From: Gelidibacter gilvus
Lineage (GTDB): Bacteria; Bacteroidota; Bacteroidia; Flavobacteriales; Flavobacteriaceae
Length of the DNA stretch: 64,000 nt
Reading direction: 5' to 3'
NCBI RefSeq assembly: GCF_004115975.1
Contig: NZ_SDDZ01000012.1
Location: 42,865 to 106,864, forward strand
Under the pieces are notes generated by a model. The model was not told the origin of the DNA, did no database searches, and was given only the letters and a program-made list of their open reading frames with translations. The translations under genes and the position numbers were made by a program. This document shows, in pieces, positions 47,217 through 56,442 of the stretch; within the stretch, counting starts at the first letter, position 1, and each line of letters starts with the position of its first letter.

Positions 47217-47717
47217 ATGGCAATTATAACTTTTAAAGGCAACCAAGTAACAACTTTTGGTGAGCTTCCAAAAATAGGAGCTGATGCTCCAAACTTCAGA
47301 TTAACTGCAACTGATCTCTCTTCAAAATCCCTAAATGATTATTTGGGTCATAATGTGATTTTAAACATTTTTCCAAGTGTTGACACCGGTGTTTGCGCAC
47401 AATCTGTCAGAACATTCAACGAAAAGGCATCGCAACTAAAGAACACCAAAGTCCTTAATATTTCTAAAGATTTACCATTTGCATTCGCTCGTTTTTGCGC
47501 GGCGGAAGGATTGGATAATGTAGAAAGTCTCTCAGATTTTAGAGATGGCAATTTTGGAAAGAACTACGGTCTGACCTTTGTTGACGGTCCTTTAGAAGCC
47601 TTACATTCAAGATGTGTGGTGGTGCTAAATGACAAGGCAGAAGTGGTCTATACTGAGCAAGTTTCTGAAATAACTGAAGAACCTAATTACAAAGCCGCGT
47701 TAGAGTCGCTTTCATAG
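47217..47717 (+). CDS. tpx: thiol peroxidase (Tpx)
   Basis: A 166-residue atypical 2-Cys peroxiredoxin that reduces alkyl and hydrogen peroxides with thioredoxin. The peroxidatic Cys60 lies in DTGVCAQSV and the resolving Cys94 in FCAAEGLDNV, the spacing of the family. dgkA follows 7 bp after its stop, so the two are likely co-transcribed. Confidence 0.96.
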   Translation: MAIITFKGNQVTTFGELPKIGADAPNFRLTATDLSSKSLNDYLGHNVILNIFPSVDTGVCAQSVRTFNEKASQLKNTKVLNISKDLPFAFARFCAAEGLDNVESLSDFRDGNFGKNYGLTFVDGPLEALHSRCVVVLNDKAEVVYTEQVSEITEEPNYKAALESLS

Positions 47718-47724
47718 ATTTCTT

Positions 47725-48096
47725 ATGTCCGAAAAGAAAGATTCGTTCCTGGTCAATCGCTTAAAAAGCGTAGGTTGGGCATTTAAAGGTGCCCTAATTT
47801 TACTGCGAACGGAAGCGAGTATCAAAATTCAATTTGCTATTGCAATTCTCGTGACCATAGCTGGCTTTTACTTTGAAATCTCCCCAACGGAATGGTTATT
47901 TCAAGTTGCCATGATTGGTTTGGTCATGAGTATTGAAGGGCTCAACACCGCCATTGAGTTCATTGCAGACTTTATTCATCCCGAACGACATGACAAAATT
48001 GGACGCATTAAAGATGTTGCTGCCGGAGCAGTTTTTATAGCGGCAATCTCAGCAGTTATAGTGGCTGTCATCATTTATTATCCCAAGCTTTTTTAA
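47725..48096 (+). CDS. dgkA: diacylglycerol kinase (DgkA family)
   Basis: A 123-residue integral membrane kinase with three membrane helices (about 36-52, 57-77, 96-118). The catalytic/nucleotide-binding helix contains EGLNTAIEFIADFI (E, N, E, D ligands). It phosphorylates diacylglycerol or undecaprenol. Seven base pairs separate it from tpx. Confidence 0.93.
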   Translation: MSEKKDSFLVNRLKSVGWAFKGALILLRTEASIKIQFAIAILVTIAGFYFEISPTEWLFQVAMIGLVMSIEGLNTAIEFIADFIHPERHDKIGRIKDVAAGAVFIAAISAVIVAVIIYYPKLF

Positions 48097-48223
48097 TACT
48101 AAATCCGATAGGATTAACGTTAGTAATTTGTATTTTTGTTTCCTTAGGGAAACAGATTACCCCAATATATTTTAGTAATTTATTTAAAAATCAACAGATT
48201 TCCCTGGTTACGGAAAGTTAATA

Positions 48224-50653
48224 ATGGCGAAGAAGAAAACCAAAGCTAAAAGCAGTACCACTACAAAAATTAAAAAACCTTCCCGAAAATTCGGGTTCAA
48301 ATTATCAAGTCAGCAAAAATTAATTGTTGGTAGCTTGTTGATGATTCTTGGTATTTTACTATTTATAGCTTTTCTCTCCTTCTTTTTTACGGGAAAGGCA
48401 GATCAGAGCACACTTACTGAAATAGGCACCCGAGAAGTGGTTGCTGAAAACTGGCTTAATAAATTGGGCGCTTGGGTGAGCGACTTTTTTATTATGAGAG
48501 GTTTTGGAATCTCCTCATTTATATTCGCCGGAATTATATTTCTTTCTGGTATTTATGTCACCTTAGATATCAACAAAGCGAAACTTAGAAGTCACTGGAT
48601 CTGGGGTACGCTCATCGCCATTTGGTTGTCTATTTTCTTCGGATTTTTTACCCATAAATATGATGCTCTTGGTGGCACCATCGGGTTTGAAATGAACTCT
48701 TTTATTCAGGATTATATCGGAATTATTGGTACCGCTCTCCTCCTCTTTTTTGGAATGATTATTTATGCTGCCATCCGATTTAAGGTCACAGGCGAATCGA
48801 TTGTCAACGTTTTCAAATCGGCTAAAAGCAGTTTTAAAGAAGATTTTAAAACCAGTCCTCAAACCGCGTCAGAATCTTATGCTGCTTTAGATAATGATTT
48901 AACCGCAGAAGCAGAAGCCATTAAGGCTGCCTTCGATTTAAAACCTTCCAAACAAGATGTTGTAGCAGTTACAAAGCCTAAACCTTCAGCGCCTATTGCA
49001 AGTCCAAGCCTTAACATTGAAGTACCACAAATAGTTCAAGAGGAAGAAGAAGATGACGAAGAAGAATTGGCCATGGAAGTTGAGCAGGTTGTTGAAGAGG
49101 CTTCTGAAAGTGATAATCTCTCTAACAAACTTGTGGCAGATTATGGGAAATTTGATCCTACGCTGGAATTGAGTAAATATCAGTTCCCGACCTTGGACCT
49201 GTTAAAAAAGTACGATTCTGAAGGTATTACCATTGATCAAGATGAGCTTGAAGAAAATAAAAACCGGATTGTTGAAACCTTAAACAATTACAATATTGGC
49301 ATCAGCAATATTAAAGCGACCATTGGTCCTACGGTAACCTTATACGAAATTGTACCCAATGCCGGTGTCAGGATCTCTAAAATCAAAAACTTAGAAGATG
49401 ACATTGCCCTATCTTTGGCGGCTTTGGGCATTCGGATTATTGCTCCAATCCCTGGCAAAGGAACGATTGGAATTGAGGTGCCAAACAAAAACTCGACCAT
49501 TGTTTCTATGCGCTCCGTGATTGCCTCCCAAAAATTTCAAAAATCAGAAATGGAATTGCCAATTGCCTTTGGAAAAACCATCAGCAATGAAACCTTTGTT
49601 GTTGATTTGGCAAAAATGCCCCATCTATTGATGGCTGGAGCAACTGGTCAAGGTAAATCGGTGGGTTTAAATGCCGTATTGACATCGTTACTTTACAAAA
49701 AACACCCTGCCGAAGTGAAATTTGTTCTGGTGGATCCTAAAAAAGTAGAGTTAACCTTGTTCAACAAAATTGAGCGCCATTACTTAGCCAAATTACCAGA
49801 TAGCGAAGAAGCCATCATTACGGATAATACTAAGGTCATCCACACCTTGAATTCCTTGTGTATTGAAATGGATAATCGCTATGAGATGTTGAAAAATGCC
49901 TTATGCCGGAATATTAAGGAATACAATGATAAATTTAAAGCGCGCAAATTAAATCCTAATGAAGGGCATCAGTTTTTACCATATATTGTTTTAGTGGTTG
50001 ATGAGTTTGCCGATCTTATCATGACTGCGGGTAAGGAAGTAGAAACACCTATTGCCCGTTTAGCGCAATTGGCCCGTGCCATTGGCATCCACTTGATCAT
50101 TGCAACCCAAAGACCTTCTGTAAACGTTATTACGGGGATCATCAAGGCGAATTTCCCTGCTAGAATTGCTTTTAGGGTGACTTCAAAAATCGATTCCAGG
50201 ACAATTTTGGACAGTTCTGGAGCCGACCAATTGATTGGACGTGGAGACATGCTCTACACGCAAGGAAACGAGTTGACAAGAATCCAATGTGCCTTTGTAG
50301 ATACTCCAGAAGTTGAATTGGTAACCGAATTTATTGGTGGACAAAAAGGATATCCCGACGCCTATCTTTTACCTGAATATGTTGGGGAAGAAAGTGGCAT
50401 AAGTCTTGATGTAGATATCTCCGACAGGGATAAATTGTTTAGAGAAGCTGCTGAAGTTATTGTCACGGCACAGCAAGGATCGGCCTCCTTATTGCAAAGA
50501 AAATTAAAGCTGGGGTATAACAGAGCTGGTCGATTGATTGATCAATTGGAAGCAGCCGGGATTGTTGGCCAATTTGAAGGCAGTAAGGCAAGACAAGTAC
50601 TTGTGCCTGATCTTGTAGCTCTCGATCAACTTTTAGCAAATGAAGTATCCTAA
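48224..50653 (+). CDS. ftsK: DNA translocase FtsK/SpoIIIE
   Basis: An 809-residue divisome DNA pump that clears and orders the chromosome termini. It has four or more N-terminal membrane helices (about 30-185), an acidic linker (about 250-300, rich in E/D), the alpha/beta motor with Walker A GATGQGKS (Lys478) and Walker B VLVVDEFADL, and the C-terminal gamma winged-helix domain (RKLKLGYNRAGRLIDQL...) that reads KOPS-like sequences. A TATTTTTG box (48131) is about 90 bp upstream. Confidence 0.96.
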   Translation: MAKKKTKAKSSTTTKIKKPSRKFGFKLSSQQKLIVGSLLMILGILLFIAFLSFFFTGKADQSTLTEIGTREVVAENWLNKLGAWVSDFFIMRGFGISSFIFAGIIFLSGIYVTLDINKAKLRSHWIWGTLIAIWLSIFFGFFTHKYDALGGTIGFEMNSFIQDYIGIIGTALLLFFGMIIYAAIRFKVTGESIVNVFKSAKSSFKEDFKTSPQTASESYAALDNDLTAEAEAIKAAFDLKPSKQDVVAVTKPKPSAPIASPSLNIEVPQIVQEEEEDDEEELAMEVEQVVEEASESDNLSNKLVADYGKFDPTLELSKYQFPTLDLLKKYDSEGITIDQDELEENKNRIVETLNNYNIGISNIKATIGPTVTLYEIVPNAGVRISKIKNLEDDIALSLAALGIRIIAPIPGKGTIGIEVPNKNSTIVSMRSVIASQKFQKSEMELPIAFGKTISNETFVVDLAKMPHLLMAGATGQGKSVGLNAVLTSLLYKKHPAEVKFVLVDPKKVELTLFNKIERHYLAKLPDSEEAIITDNTKVIHTLNSLCIEMDNRYEMLKNALCRNIKEYNDKFKARKLNPNEGHQFLPYIVLVVDEFADLIMTAGKEVETPIARLAQLARAIGIHLIIATQRPSVNVITGIIKANFPARIAFRVTSKIDSRTILDSSGADQLIGRGDMLYTQGNELTRIQCAFVDTPEVELVTEFIGGQKGYPDAYLLPEYVGEESGISLDVDISDRDKLFREAAEVIVTAQQGSASLLQRKLKLGYNRAGRLIDQLEAAGIVGQFEGSKARQVLVPDLVALDQLLANEVS

Positions 50654-50705
50654 TATTTGAAATGAAACCGCAAATCCATAAACAGGATTAACAAAAAACT
50701 TAATA

Positions 50706-51347
50706 ATGAAAAAATTATTTGTATTAGCCATGGTCTTATTATCGTTCTCAACATACGCACAAGATGCCGAGAAAGCAAAGACCTTATTAAACGAAGTGAA
50801 TGCTAAGGTTAAAGGATATAACAACATCACCATTGATTTTAAATATGTCCTGAAAAATACCAGTGAGAACATTAACCAAGAAACACGCGGCGATGTAATC
50901 ATTGAAGGGGAAAAATATTTATTGAATATCCTTGGTGTCACCCGAATTTACGATGGCAAGACACTTTATACAGTAAGTCCTGAAGATGAAGAAGTGACCA
51001 TCTCAAAAAATAATACGGAAGACGAAAACACCATTACACCAAGTAAAATGTTATCGTTCTACCAAAACGGCTACAATTACGCCATGGATATCGTTCAAAA
51101 TATCAGTGGCCGAAAAATCCAGTACGTAAAATTGACACCAATCGATAGCAATTCTGAAATAAAACAAGTATTGTTGGGAATTGATGCACAGACCAAGCAC
51201 ATTTACAATCTGATAGAAATAGGCAAAAACGGGACACAAACCACCTTAACTGTAAATAGTTTCAAAACTAATGAGCCTATTTCAAAAACCTTATTTACTT
51301 TTGATGCTAATAAATACAAAGGCTATTACATCAATAAGCTCGATTAG
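50706..51347 (+). CDS. lolA: outer-membrane lipoprotein carrier LolA-like
   Basis: A 213-residue periplasmic chaperone with signal peptide (1-19, ...FSTYAQ). The LolA/LppX beta-barrel fold is indicated by the order TIDFKYVLKN, GDVIIEGEKYLL, RIYDGKTLYTVSPED and ITPSKMLSFY. It is 53 bp after ftsK and 16 bp before the LptF/G gene, consistent with an envelope-transport operon. Confidence 0.88.
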   Translation: MKKLFVLAMVLLSFSTYAQDAEKAKTLLNEVNAKVKGYNNITIDFKYVLKNTSENINQETRGDVIIEGEKYLLNILGVTRIYDGKTLYTVSPEDEEVTISKNNTEDENTITPSKMLSFYQNGYNYAMDIVQNISGRKIQYVKLTPIDSNSEIKQVLLGIDAQTKHIYNLIEIGKNGTQTTLTVNSFKTNEPISKTLFTFDANKYKGYYINKLD

Positions 51348-51363
51348 ATAAGGCGCCAATTTT

Positions 51364-53346
51364 ATGAAAATACTGGATAGGTACATACTTAAGACCTACT
51401 TAAAAACCTTTTTGAGCGTGTTTGTTATACTCATGCTCATTTTTGTTTTACAGGCCATTTGGTTGTATATCGCTGAGTTGGCCGGAAAGGATTTGGATAT
51501 TGATACGATACTTAAATTCCTACTCTATATTACCCCAACGCTTATCCCTTTAATATTGCCGCTCACCATATTGTTGGTGTCCATTATGGTCTTTGGAACC
51601 TTAGCCGAAAACTATGAGTTTGCGGCCATGAAATCTACGGGTATCTCATTGCAGCGTGCTATGAGAGGCTTAAGTGTTTTTATCGTTTTTCTTTCCGTGA
51701 CGACCTTTTTATTTGCAAACAATGTCATTCCTTGGGCTGAATATAACGCCTACAATCTGAGAAGAAATATCGCAAAGCTCAAACCTCAAATGGCTATCGC
51801 CGAAGGTCAGTTTAATGAAATAGGCAGTTTCAATATCAAAGTAGAGAAAAAAAGTGGTGATCGCGGTCAATATTTATCGAAGGTGATCATGCACCAATTC
51901 AAAGATAATCGACCAGGAAATCATACGGTAATCATTGCCGAATCTGGAGAATTGATCAGCAGTCCGTCGTCAAATATGCTTCAGCTGGTTTTATTTAATG
52001 GCAACTACTACGAAGAAATCTACACGAAAGATCCAAAGGAAATCCAAAAAAAGCCACATGCCAAAAGTTATTTTGACACCTATACCATGAATATAGATCT
52101 TGAAGCTTTAAACGATGTGGATTTAGCCGAAAAAAGCTATACTGACCGCTATAATATGCTTGATGTTGGCGACCTTAACTACACGATAGACAGTCTTTAT
52201 AAAAACAAATCAAATGAATATAAGGTGCTGGCCGAAACTCTGTACAGCAGAACCTCAATAAACAGTTTGAATACTAATATATCACCAGAAACAGACAGTA
52301 TTTTTAAAGGGAATGTCCTTGATCTTTTTGAAACCAAAGGCAAATTGCAACTGGTCAATTTGTCGTTAAACACCATTAGCAGTACGACGCAAATTATAAC
52401 AACAAAAGAACAGTTTTTCGATGTTTCAGATAAAAACCTGAAAAAACATGTGATTGCCCTTCATGAAAAGTACGTTTTGGGCTTTGCCTGTTTTATCCTC
52501 TTCTTTGTTGGCGCACCCTTAGGAGCTTTGATTAGAAAAGGTGGCATTGGTTTGCCATTGGTCGTTGCCATTCTTTTGTTCCTTACCTATCATTTTATAG
52601 GGATTTTCGCAAAAAACAGTTCAGAAGATGGGACCTTAAACCCTATTCTGGCCACTTGGCTTTCTACCTTGATCATGTTGCCATTGGGAATCTATTTGAC
52701 CTCTCGTGCCACCAACGATAAAGGCCTCTTTGATTTTGACAGCTATCTCAATCCTATTAAGAAATTCCTGAATCTTCGCCCTAAAAACTCCGTCATGATT
52801 GATGGTGTTTTGGTTCAGTACAGCTTTTTAAACGATTATAACAACGAAAAACTGATCAGTATCATCAAGAACCATGAAGATCTCAATTTTGATAAAAGCA
52901 TCAAGCCTTTCGCATTAAATCAGTTATTGATCCGCAATCAATCTTTTGAAGATCTTCAAAAACAAGGGGTGATTATAAATGATGCCTACATCACATCAAA
53001 AAAGGAAGCCACGGATGCCATAGACTATTCTAAATTCGCATTTATTTTCTATACCATTGGTATTGTTCTTCTCATATTACATTTGGTTTTCAAAAACAAT
53101 AATTTTCCTGAATACACTTCGGCCGCATTGGATCTCACCATTATTTCCTTTGGCATCTATCTACTTTATTATTGTGTGACTTGGATTAAGGCCAGCGTTT
53201 TCTACAAACATATTGGATTCAAATCAAAAGGAATAGACGTCATATTAATGTTGATTGCCTTTCCTTTTTACGGGGTTTCCCACTTTCTACTTAAGAACAA
53301 AATCAAGGAAGACTTGGACAAAAGTTGCATCCTAAATGTAAAATAA
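51364..53346 (+). CDS. LptF/LptG-type lipopolysaccharide export permease
   Basis: A 660-residue inner-membrane permease of the Lpt ABC exporter. It has N-terminal helices (about 15-35, 55-85, 95-115), a periplasmic beta-jellyroll (about 140-355), then the second set of helices (about 370-450). Homologues usually stop near 480 residues; here a ~180-residue C-terminal extension with two further hydrophobic helices (about 560-580, 592-612) is present, as seen in many Flavobacteriia. The partner gene is not in the window. Confidence 0.9.
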   Translation: MKILDRYILKTYLKTFLSVFVILMLIFVLQAIWLYIAELAGKDLDIDTILKFLLYITPTLIPLILPLTILLVSIMVFGTLAENYEFAAMKSTGISLQRAMRGLSVFIVFLSVTTFLFANNVIPWAEYNAYNLRRNIAKLKPQMAIAEGQFNEIGSFNIKVEKKSGDRGQYLSKVIMHQFKDNRPGNHTVIIAESGELISSPSSNMLQLVLFNGNYYEEIYTKDPKEIQKKPHAKSYFDTYTMNIDLEALNDVDLAEKSYTDRYNMLDVGDLNYTIDSLYKNKSNEYKVLAETLYSRTSINSLNTNISPETDSIFKGNVLDLFETKGKLQLVNLSLNTISSTTQIITTKEQFFDVSDKNLKKHVIALHEKYVLGFACFILFFVGAPLGALIRKGGIGLPLVVAILLFLTYHFIGIFAKNSSEDGTLNPILATWLSTLIMLPLGIYLTSRATNDKGLFDFDSYLNPIKKFLNLRPKNSVMIDGVLVQYSFLNDYNNEKLISIIKNHEDLNFDKSIKPFALNQLLIRNQSFEDLQKQGVIINDAYITSKKEATDAIDYSKFAFIFYTIGIVLLILHLVFKNNNFPEYTSAALDLTIISFGIYLLYYCVTWIKASVFYKHIGFKSKGIDVILMLIAFPFYGVSHFLLKNKIKEDLDKSCILNVK

Positions 53347-53350
53347 GCCA

Positions 53351-53358
53351 TATCTTTG
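53351..53358 (+). promoter_or_regulatory. -7 box of ribBA
   Basis: TATCTTTG matches TANNTTTG and lies 18 bp before ATG 53377. It overlaps a TTG at 53356 that could otherwise be taken as a start, so the start is placed at 53377. Confidence 0.65.
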
Positions 53359-53376
53359 CATATAATTTCAAAAAAA

Positions 53377-54525
53377 ATGACAACAACTACGATGACATCA
53401 ACCATCACATTAAATACTATTGAAGAGGCCATTGAGGATATTAAAAATGGAAAAGTAATTATTGTTGTTGATGATGAAAACCGCGAAAATGAAGGTGATT
53501 TTATTGCCGCTGCAGAAAAGGTAACCCCAGAAATGATAAATTTCATGGCTACTCATGGTCGTGGATTGATTTGCGCACCACTTACTGAAGCAAGATGTAA
53601 GGAACTTGAACTCAACATGATGGTTGAGAATAACACCGTGCTTCATAACACCCAATTTACAGTATCTGTAGACTTAATCGGTCATGGCTGTACTACTGGG
53701 ATTTCGGTACACGATCGGGCCAATACTATAAAGTTTTTGGTCGATGATAACACCAAACCTTCAGACTTAGGACGACCAGGACATATTTTTCCATTGAGAG
53801 CCAAAGAAGGTGGCGTGCTGAGGCGTACTGGACATACAGAAGCAACTATTGACCTTGCACGATTAGCCGGTTTAAAACCAGCGGGAATTCTTGTGGAGAT
53901 TTTAAATGAAGATGGCACCATGGCACGATTGCCACAATTGATGAAAGTTGCTGAGAAGTTTGACCTTAAAATTATTTCTATAGAAGATTTAGTCGCTTAT
54001 AGAATGCAGCATGACTCTTTGATCGAAAAGAAAGAAGATTTCGAAATTGTGACGCGTTTTGGCAAATTCAGATTAAGAGCCTACCAACAAACCACCAACG
54101 ATCAAGTGCATATTGCTTTGACCAAAGGGTCTTGGAAGACTAACGAACCTGTTTTGACCAGAGTCAACTCTACCCTAGTCAACAATGATATCTTAGGGAC
54201 GTTGACCAACAACGCCGATAAGAAACTGGATGATATGTTCAAATTGATTAATGATGACGGCAAGGGCGCCATTCTTTTTATCAATCAGCAGCATCAATCT
54301 ACCGATTTGCTTAACCGCTTAAATACCTTAAAAGAAAAACAAAATCATTCAGATGTCATCAAGGCACCTGCTATTGCCATGGACAACCGAGATTTTGGAA
54401 TTGGCGCACAAATTCTGCACGACCTCAACATCCATAAATTATTGCTGATGTCCAATAGCGAACATACCAAACGTGTGGGTATTATTGGTTATGGTTTGGA
54501 AATTGTGGATCATGTGAATTATTAG
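53377..54525 (+). CDS. ribBA: 3,4-dihydroxy-2-butanone-4-phosphate synthase fused to degenerate GTP cyclohydrolase II domain
   Basis: A 382-residue RibB-RibA-like fusion. The RibB half (about 12-215) has intact DDENRENEGDF, HGRGLICAPL and RPGHIFPLRAKEGGV motifs. The C-terminal half keeps the RibA fold outline (RVNS at 262-265; DNRDFGIGAQILHDL) but lacks the three zinc-binding cysteines: expected positions 267, 278 and 280 are Leu, Asn and Ala. GTP cyclohydrolase activity is therefore unlikely, and a separate RibA should exist elsewhere. The 54526-54730 gap holds a repeat and a terminator. Confidence 0.92.
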   Translation: MTTTTMTSTITLNTIEEAIEDIKNGKVIIVVDDENRENEGDFIAAAEKVTPEMINFMATHGRGLICAPLTEARCKELELNMMVENNTVLHNTQFTVSVDLIGHGCTTGISVHDRANTIKFLVDDNTKPSDLGRPGHIFPLRAKEGGVLRRTGHTEATIDLARLAGLKPAGILVEILNEDGTMARLPQLMKVAEKFDLKIISIEDLVAYRMQHDSLIEKKEDFEIVTRFGKFRLRAYQQTTNDQVHIALTKGSWKTNEPVLTRVNSTLVNNDILGTLTNNADKKLDDMFKLINDDGKGAILFINQQHQSTDLLNRLNTLKEKQNHSDVIKAPAIAMDNRDFGIGAQILHDLNIHKLLLMSNSEHTKRVGIIGYGLEIVDHVNY

Positions 54526-54533
54526 TGTGGAAA

Positions 54534-54597
54534 AAGAATCAAGATACTTCGATAAGCTCAGTAGCCCCCGCTTCGCTGTCAGAACCAAGAATCAAGA
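54534..54597. repeat. REP-like insert flanked by 11-bp direct repeats
   Basis: AAGAATCAAGA occurs at 54534-54544 and again at 54587-54597. The 42 bases between include ACTTCGATAAGCTCAGTA and CCCCCGCTTCGC, a small GC-rich segment. The arrangement looks like a short element with duplicated target sequence. Confidence 0.6.
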
Positions 54598-54668
54598 CTA
54601 AAAGACTTTATTTACATCAGGCACTGACCTCAAGATAAAATTTAGACATATTTTTACTTTTTAGAATA

Positions 54669-54707
54669 GAAAAAGGATTTAGAACGACCGCTCTAAATCC
54701 TTTTTTT
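54669..54707. terminator. bidirectional terminator, copy 1
   Basis: AAAAGGATTTAGA (54671-54683) pairs perfectly with TCTAAATCCTTTT (54692-54704). T runs occur on both sides. It serves ribBA (+) and the T9SS gene (-). A near-identical copy lies at 56331. Confidence 0.9.
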
Positions 54708-54730
54708 AATTAATAATAGCGTCTATTGGA

Positions 54731-55945
54731 CTATTCTATCGCTAACTTTTTAGTCTCTTGTCCGTTATCGGTCAGTACTTTTACAAAGTAAACGCCTGTT
54801 TTTAAATTTGAAACATCAATTGATTTACTGTGTAGGACACGCTTCACACTTTTACCTAAAACATCAAAGATCTCCACATTTTTAATGTTATCTCTTGTAG
54901 AAATATTTAGGACGTCTGAAGCAGGATTAGGGTACACCTTAAAACTTTCTATATCAAAAGACTCTGAACTTAAAACAAAAGGAAGGACTAAGGAATAATC
55001 GGTCTCAATTCTACTTTCTGCTTCCCAGGCCAAATTTACGCTATCCCAAACTTCACCTGTAAGAATTGTATTATTGCCATTGCCATCGTGGGTATATAAG
55101 TAGCGATCTTCATTTTCCCAAGCGTCGCTTTTTCTTTCTTGATATAAGACCACCTTTGGCAAACCATTTTCATAGGACAGTTCTGTTCTGTGATCCAAAA
55201 CCCATGCCCCTCCAACAAAATCTTCGCCAAGTGCTTCTCTCATTAAGTTCGAAGCATAAGTATAGGTTATCCTTTCGTCAAAATCCCAAGAATTAGTTCC
55301 AGAGTTCCACACCTTAATGATAGTTTGTGACGGCCTTCCTGCAGCTTGGTAGGCAATTTCCGTTTGCTCCTCATTCACCCATTTACCGCCCTCCCATTCT
55401 TGATCCGTATGCAGGGTAATATCGGCACCTGAATACTCGAATAAATCTCTCTCATTGTTTTCCCACGTGCTAGTTGCGGAATTCCAATTCTGACTGATTT
55501 CAGAACTTATATTTGAACCAGAATAGCTATATGTTATTCTGAAACTATTTGAAAATGGCATTGTGCCGAAGTTATTGCTCTGGTAAGTTTCCATTCTCAA
55601 ATTGTTAGCACCATCATATTCATAAACTATTCTAGAAATGTCTTGCCATATCTTTTTGGATTCATCCCAAAATTGCGTGACAGAATTAATGATAGCGTTG
55701 TTGGCATTGTATTCTTTGTTCACGCGCGTGATGTTGGTTGATCCCGGCATGGCTAAGGTGAGTAGACTGGTTTCCTTATCACCTTCATTTCCATAAGTAT
55801 ATTGCATGGTTAGTTCATGATCCAATTCGGAACCATTGTCCTCACTGGAATAGAAGCGCTGCTCATCAATTTTATATTGGGAATATCCCGAGAAGCACAT
55901 AAATAGGCACAACATAAATGTCGGAAAAAGTAGAAGTAGTTTCAT
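54731..55945 (-). CDS. T9SS-sorted secreted protein
   Basis: A 404-residue exported protein with a signal peptide (MKLLLLFPTFMLCLFMCFSGYSQ). The central region consists of about six repeats of ~40 residues with WDE/WNS...W(E/D) and RIEYEY-like beta hairpins (e.g. LFEYSGADIT, RITYTYASN). The last ~75 residues (FKVYPNPASDVLNIST..., ending KKLAIE) are a type A T9SS sorting domain. The frame opens 22 codons earlier, but the signal peptide sets the start at 55945. Cargo function unknown. Confidence 0.9.
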   Translation of the reverse strand: MKLLLLFPTFMLCLFMCFSGYSQYKIDEQRFYSSEDNGSELDHELTMQYTYGNEGDKETSLLTLAMPGSTNITRVNKEYNANNAIINSVTQFWDESKKIWQDISRIVYEYDGANNLRMETYQSNNFGTMPFSNSFRITYSYSGSNISSEISQNWNSATSTWENNERDLFEYSGADITLHTDQEWEGGKWVNEEQTEIAYQAAGRPSQTIIKVWNSGTNSWDFDERITYTYASNLMREALGEDFVGGAWVLDHRTELSYENGLPKVVLYQERKSDAWENEDRYLYTHDGNGNNTILTGEVWDSVNLAWEAESRIETDYSLVLPFVLSSESFDIESFKVYPNPASDVLNISTRDNIKNVEIFDVLGKSVKRVLHSKSIDVSNLKTGVYFVKVLTDNGQETKKLAIE

Positions 55946-56330
55946 GATTATCGTTTTAGAATGGTTTATACAGAATTCAATAAGCGATGCGATCATCAAA
56001 AATTGAATCATTTAAAAATGTCATTACCAAAACAAAAAGAAGACCTATTTACAAAGTTCATTCTACACCATCGAAAGTTCAAAATGGCATGTAAAATTAA
56101 TAGTTGTCAAGTTATAACAGAAGTGGAGGTTATTGAAATCAATTGCGCTCTTAATAAAACTGAATTGCAGAGACGAAAATCTTTAGCTCGTTTTACAACT
56201 CATTTACTCTTACCAAATTACAGATTTTAAAAGACTTACGCAAGAAAATCTTTTCATGAACATCAATAATTCCCATTGGACTAACTTTAGAGGACTTAAC
56301 TTTCTTCGTTATACCTGAAAGGCATAAATA

Positions 56331-56368
56331 GAAAAAGGTTTTAGAACAACCGCTCTAAATCCTTTTTA
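56331..56368. terminator. bidirectional terminator, copy 2 of 54669
   Basis: AAAAGGTTTTAGA (56333-56345) pairs with TCTAAATCCTTTT (56354-56366), one mismatch. The flanks and loop (AACAACCGC against AACGACCGC) show it is a duplicate of the hairpin at 54669. The rest of the 56012-56442 gap has no convincing gene. Confidence 0.8.
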
Positions 56369-56442
56369 AGTTAACAATAGTATGTATTTTGATCTTATCT
56401 CATGACGTTTTCCTCACTTACACAACATTTATTGAAAGTTTT

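Noticed and set aside
53341..53377. FMN riboswitch upstream of ribBA
   Set aside because: Only 30 bp separate the previous stop and the ATG, with a promoter box inside; there is no room for an RFN element.
55961..56230. 89-codon open frame between the T9SS gene and the aminotransferase
   Set aside because: No recognisable family, no promoter box, and its start overlaps the opposite gene's leader. It may be a relic but cannot be supported as a gene.
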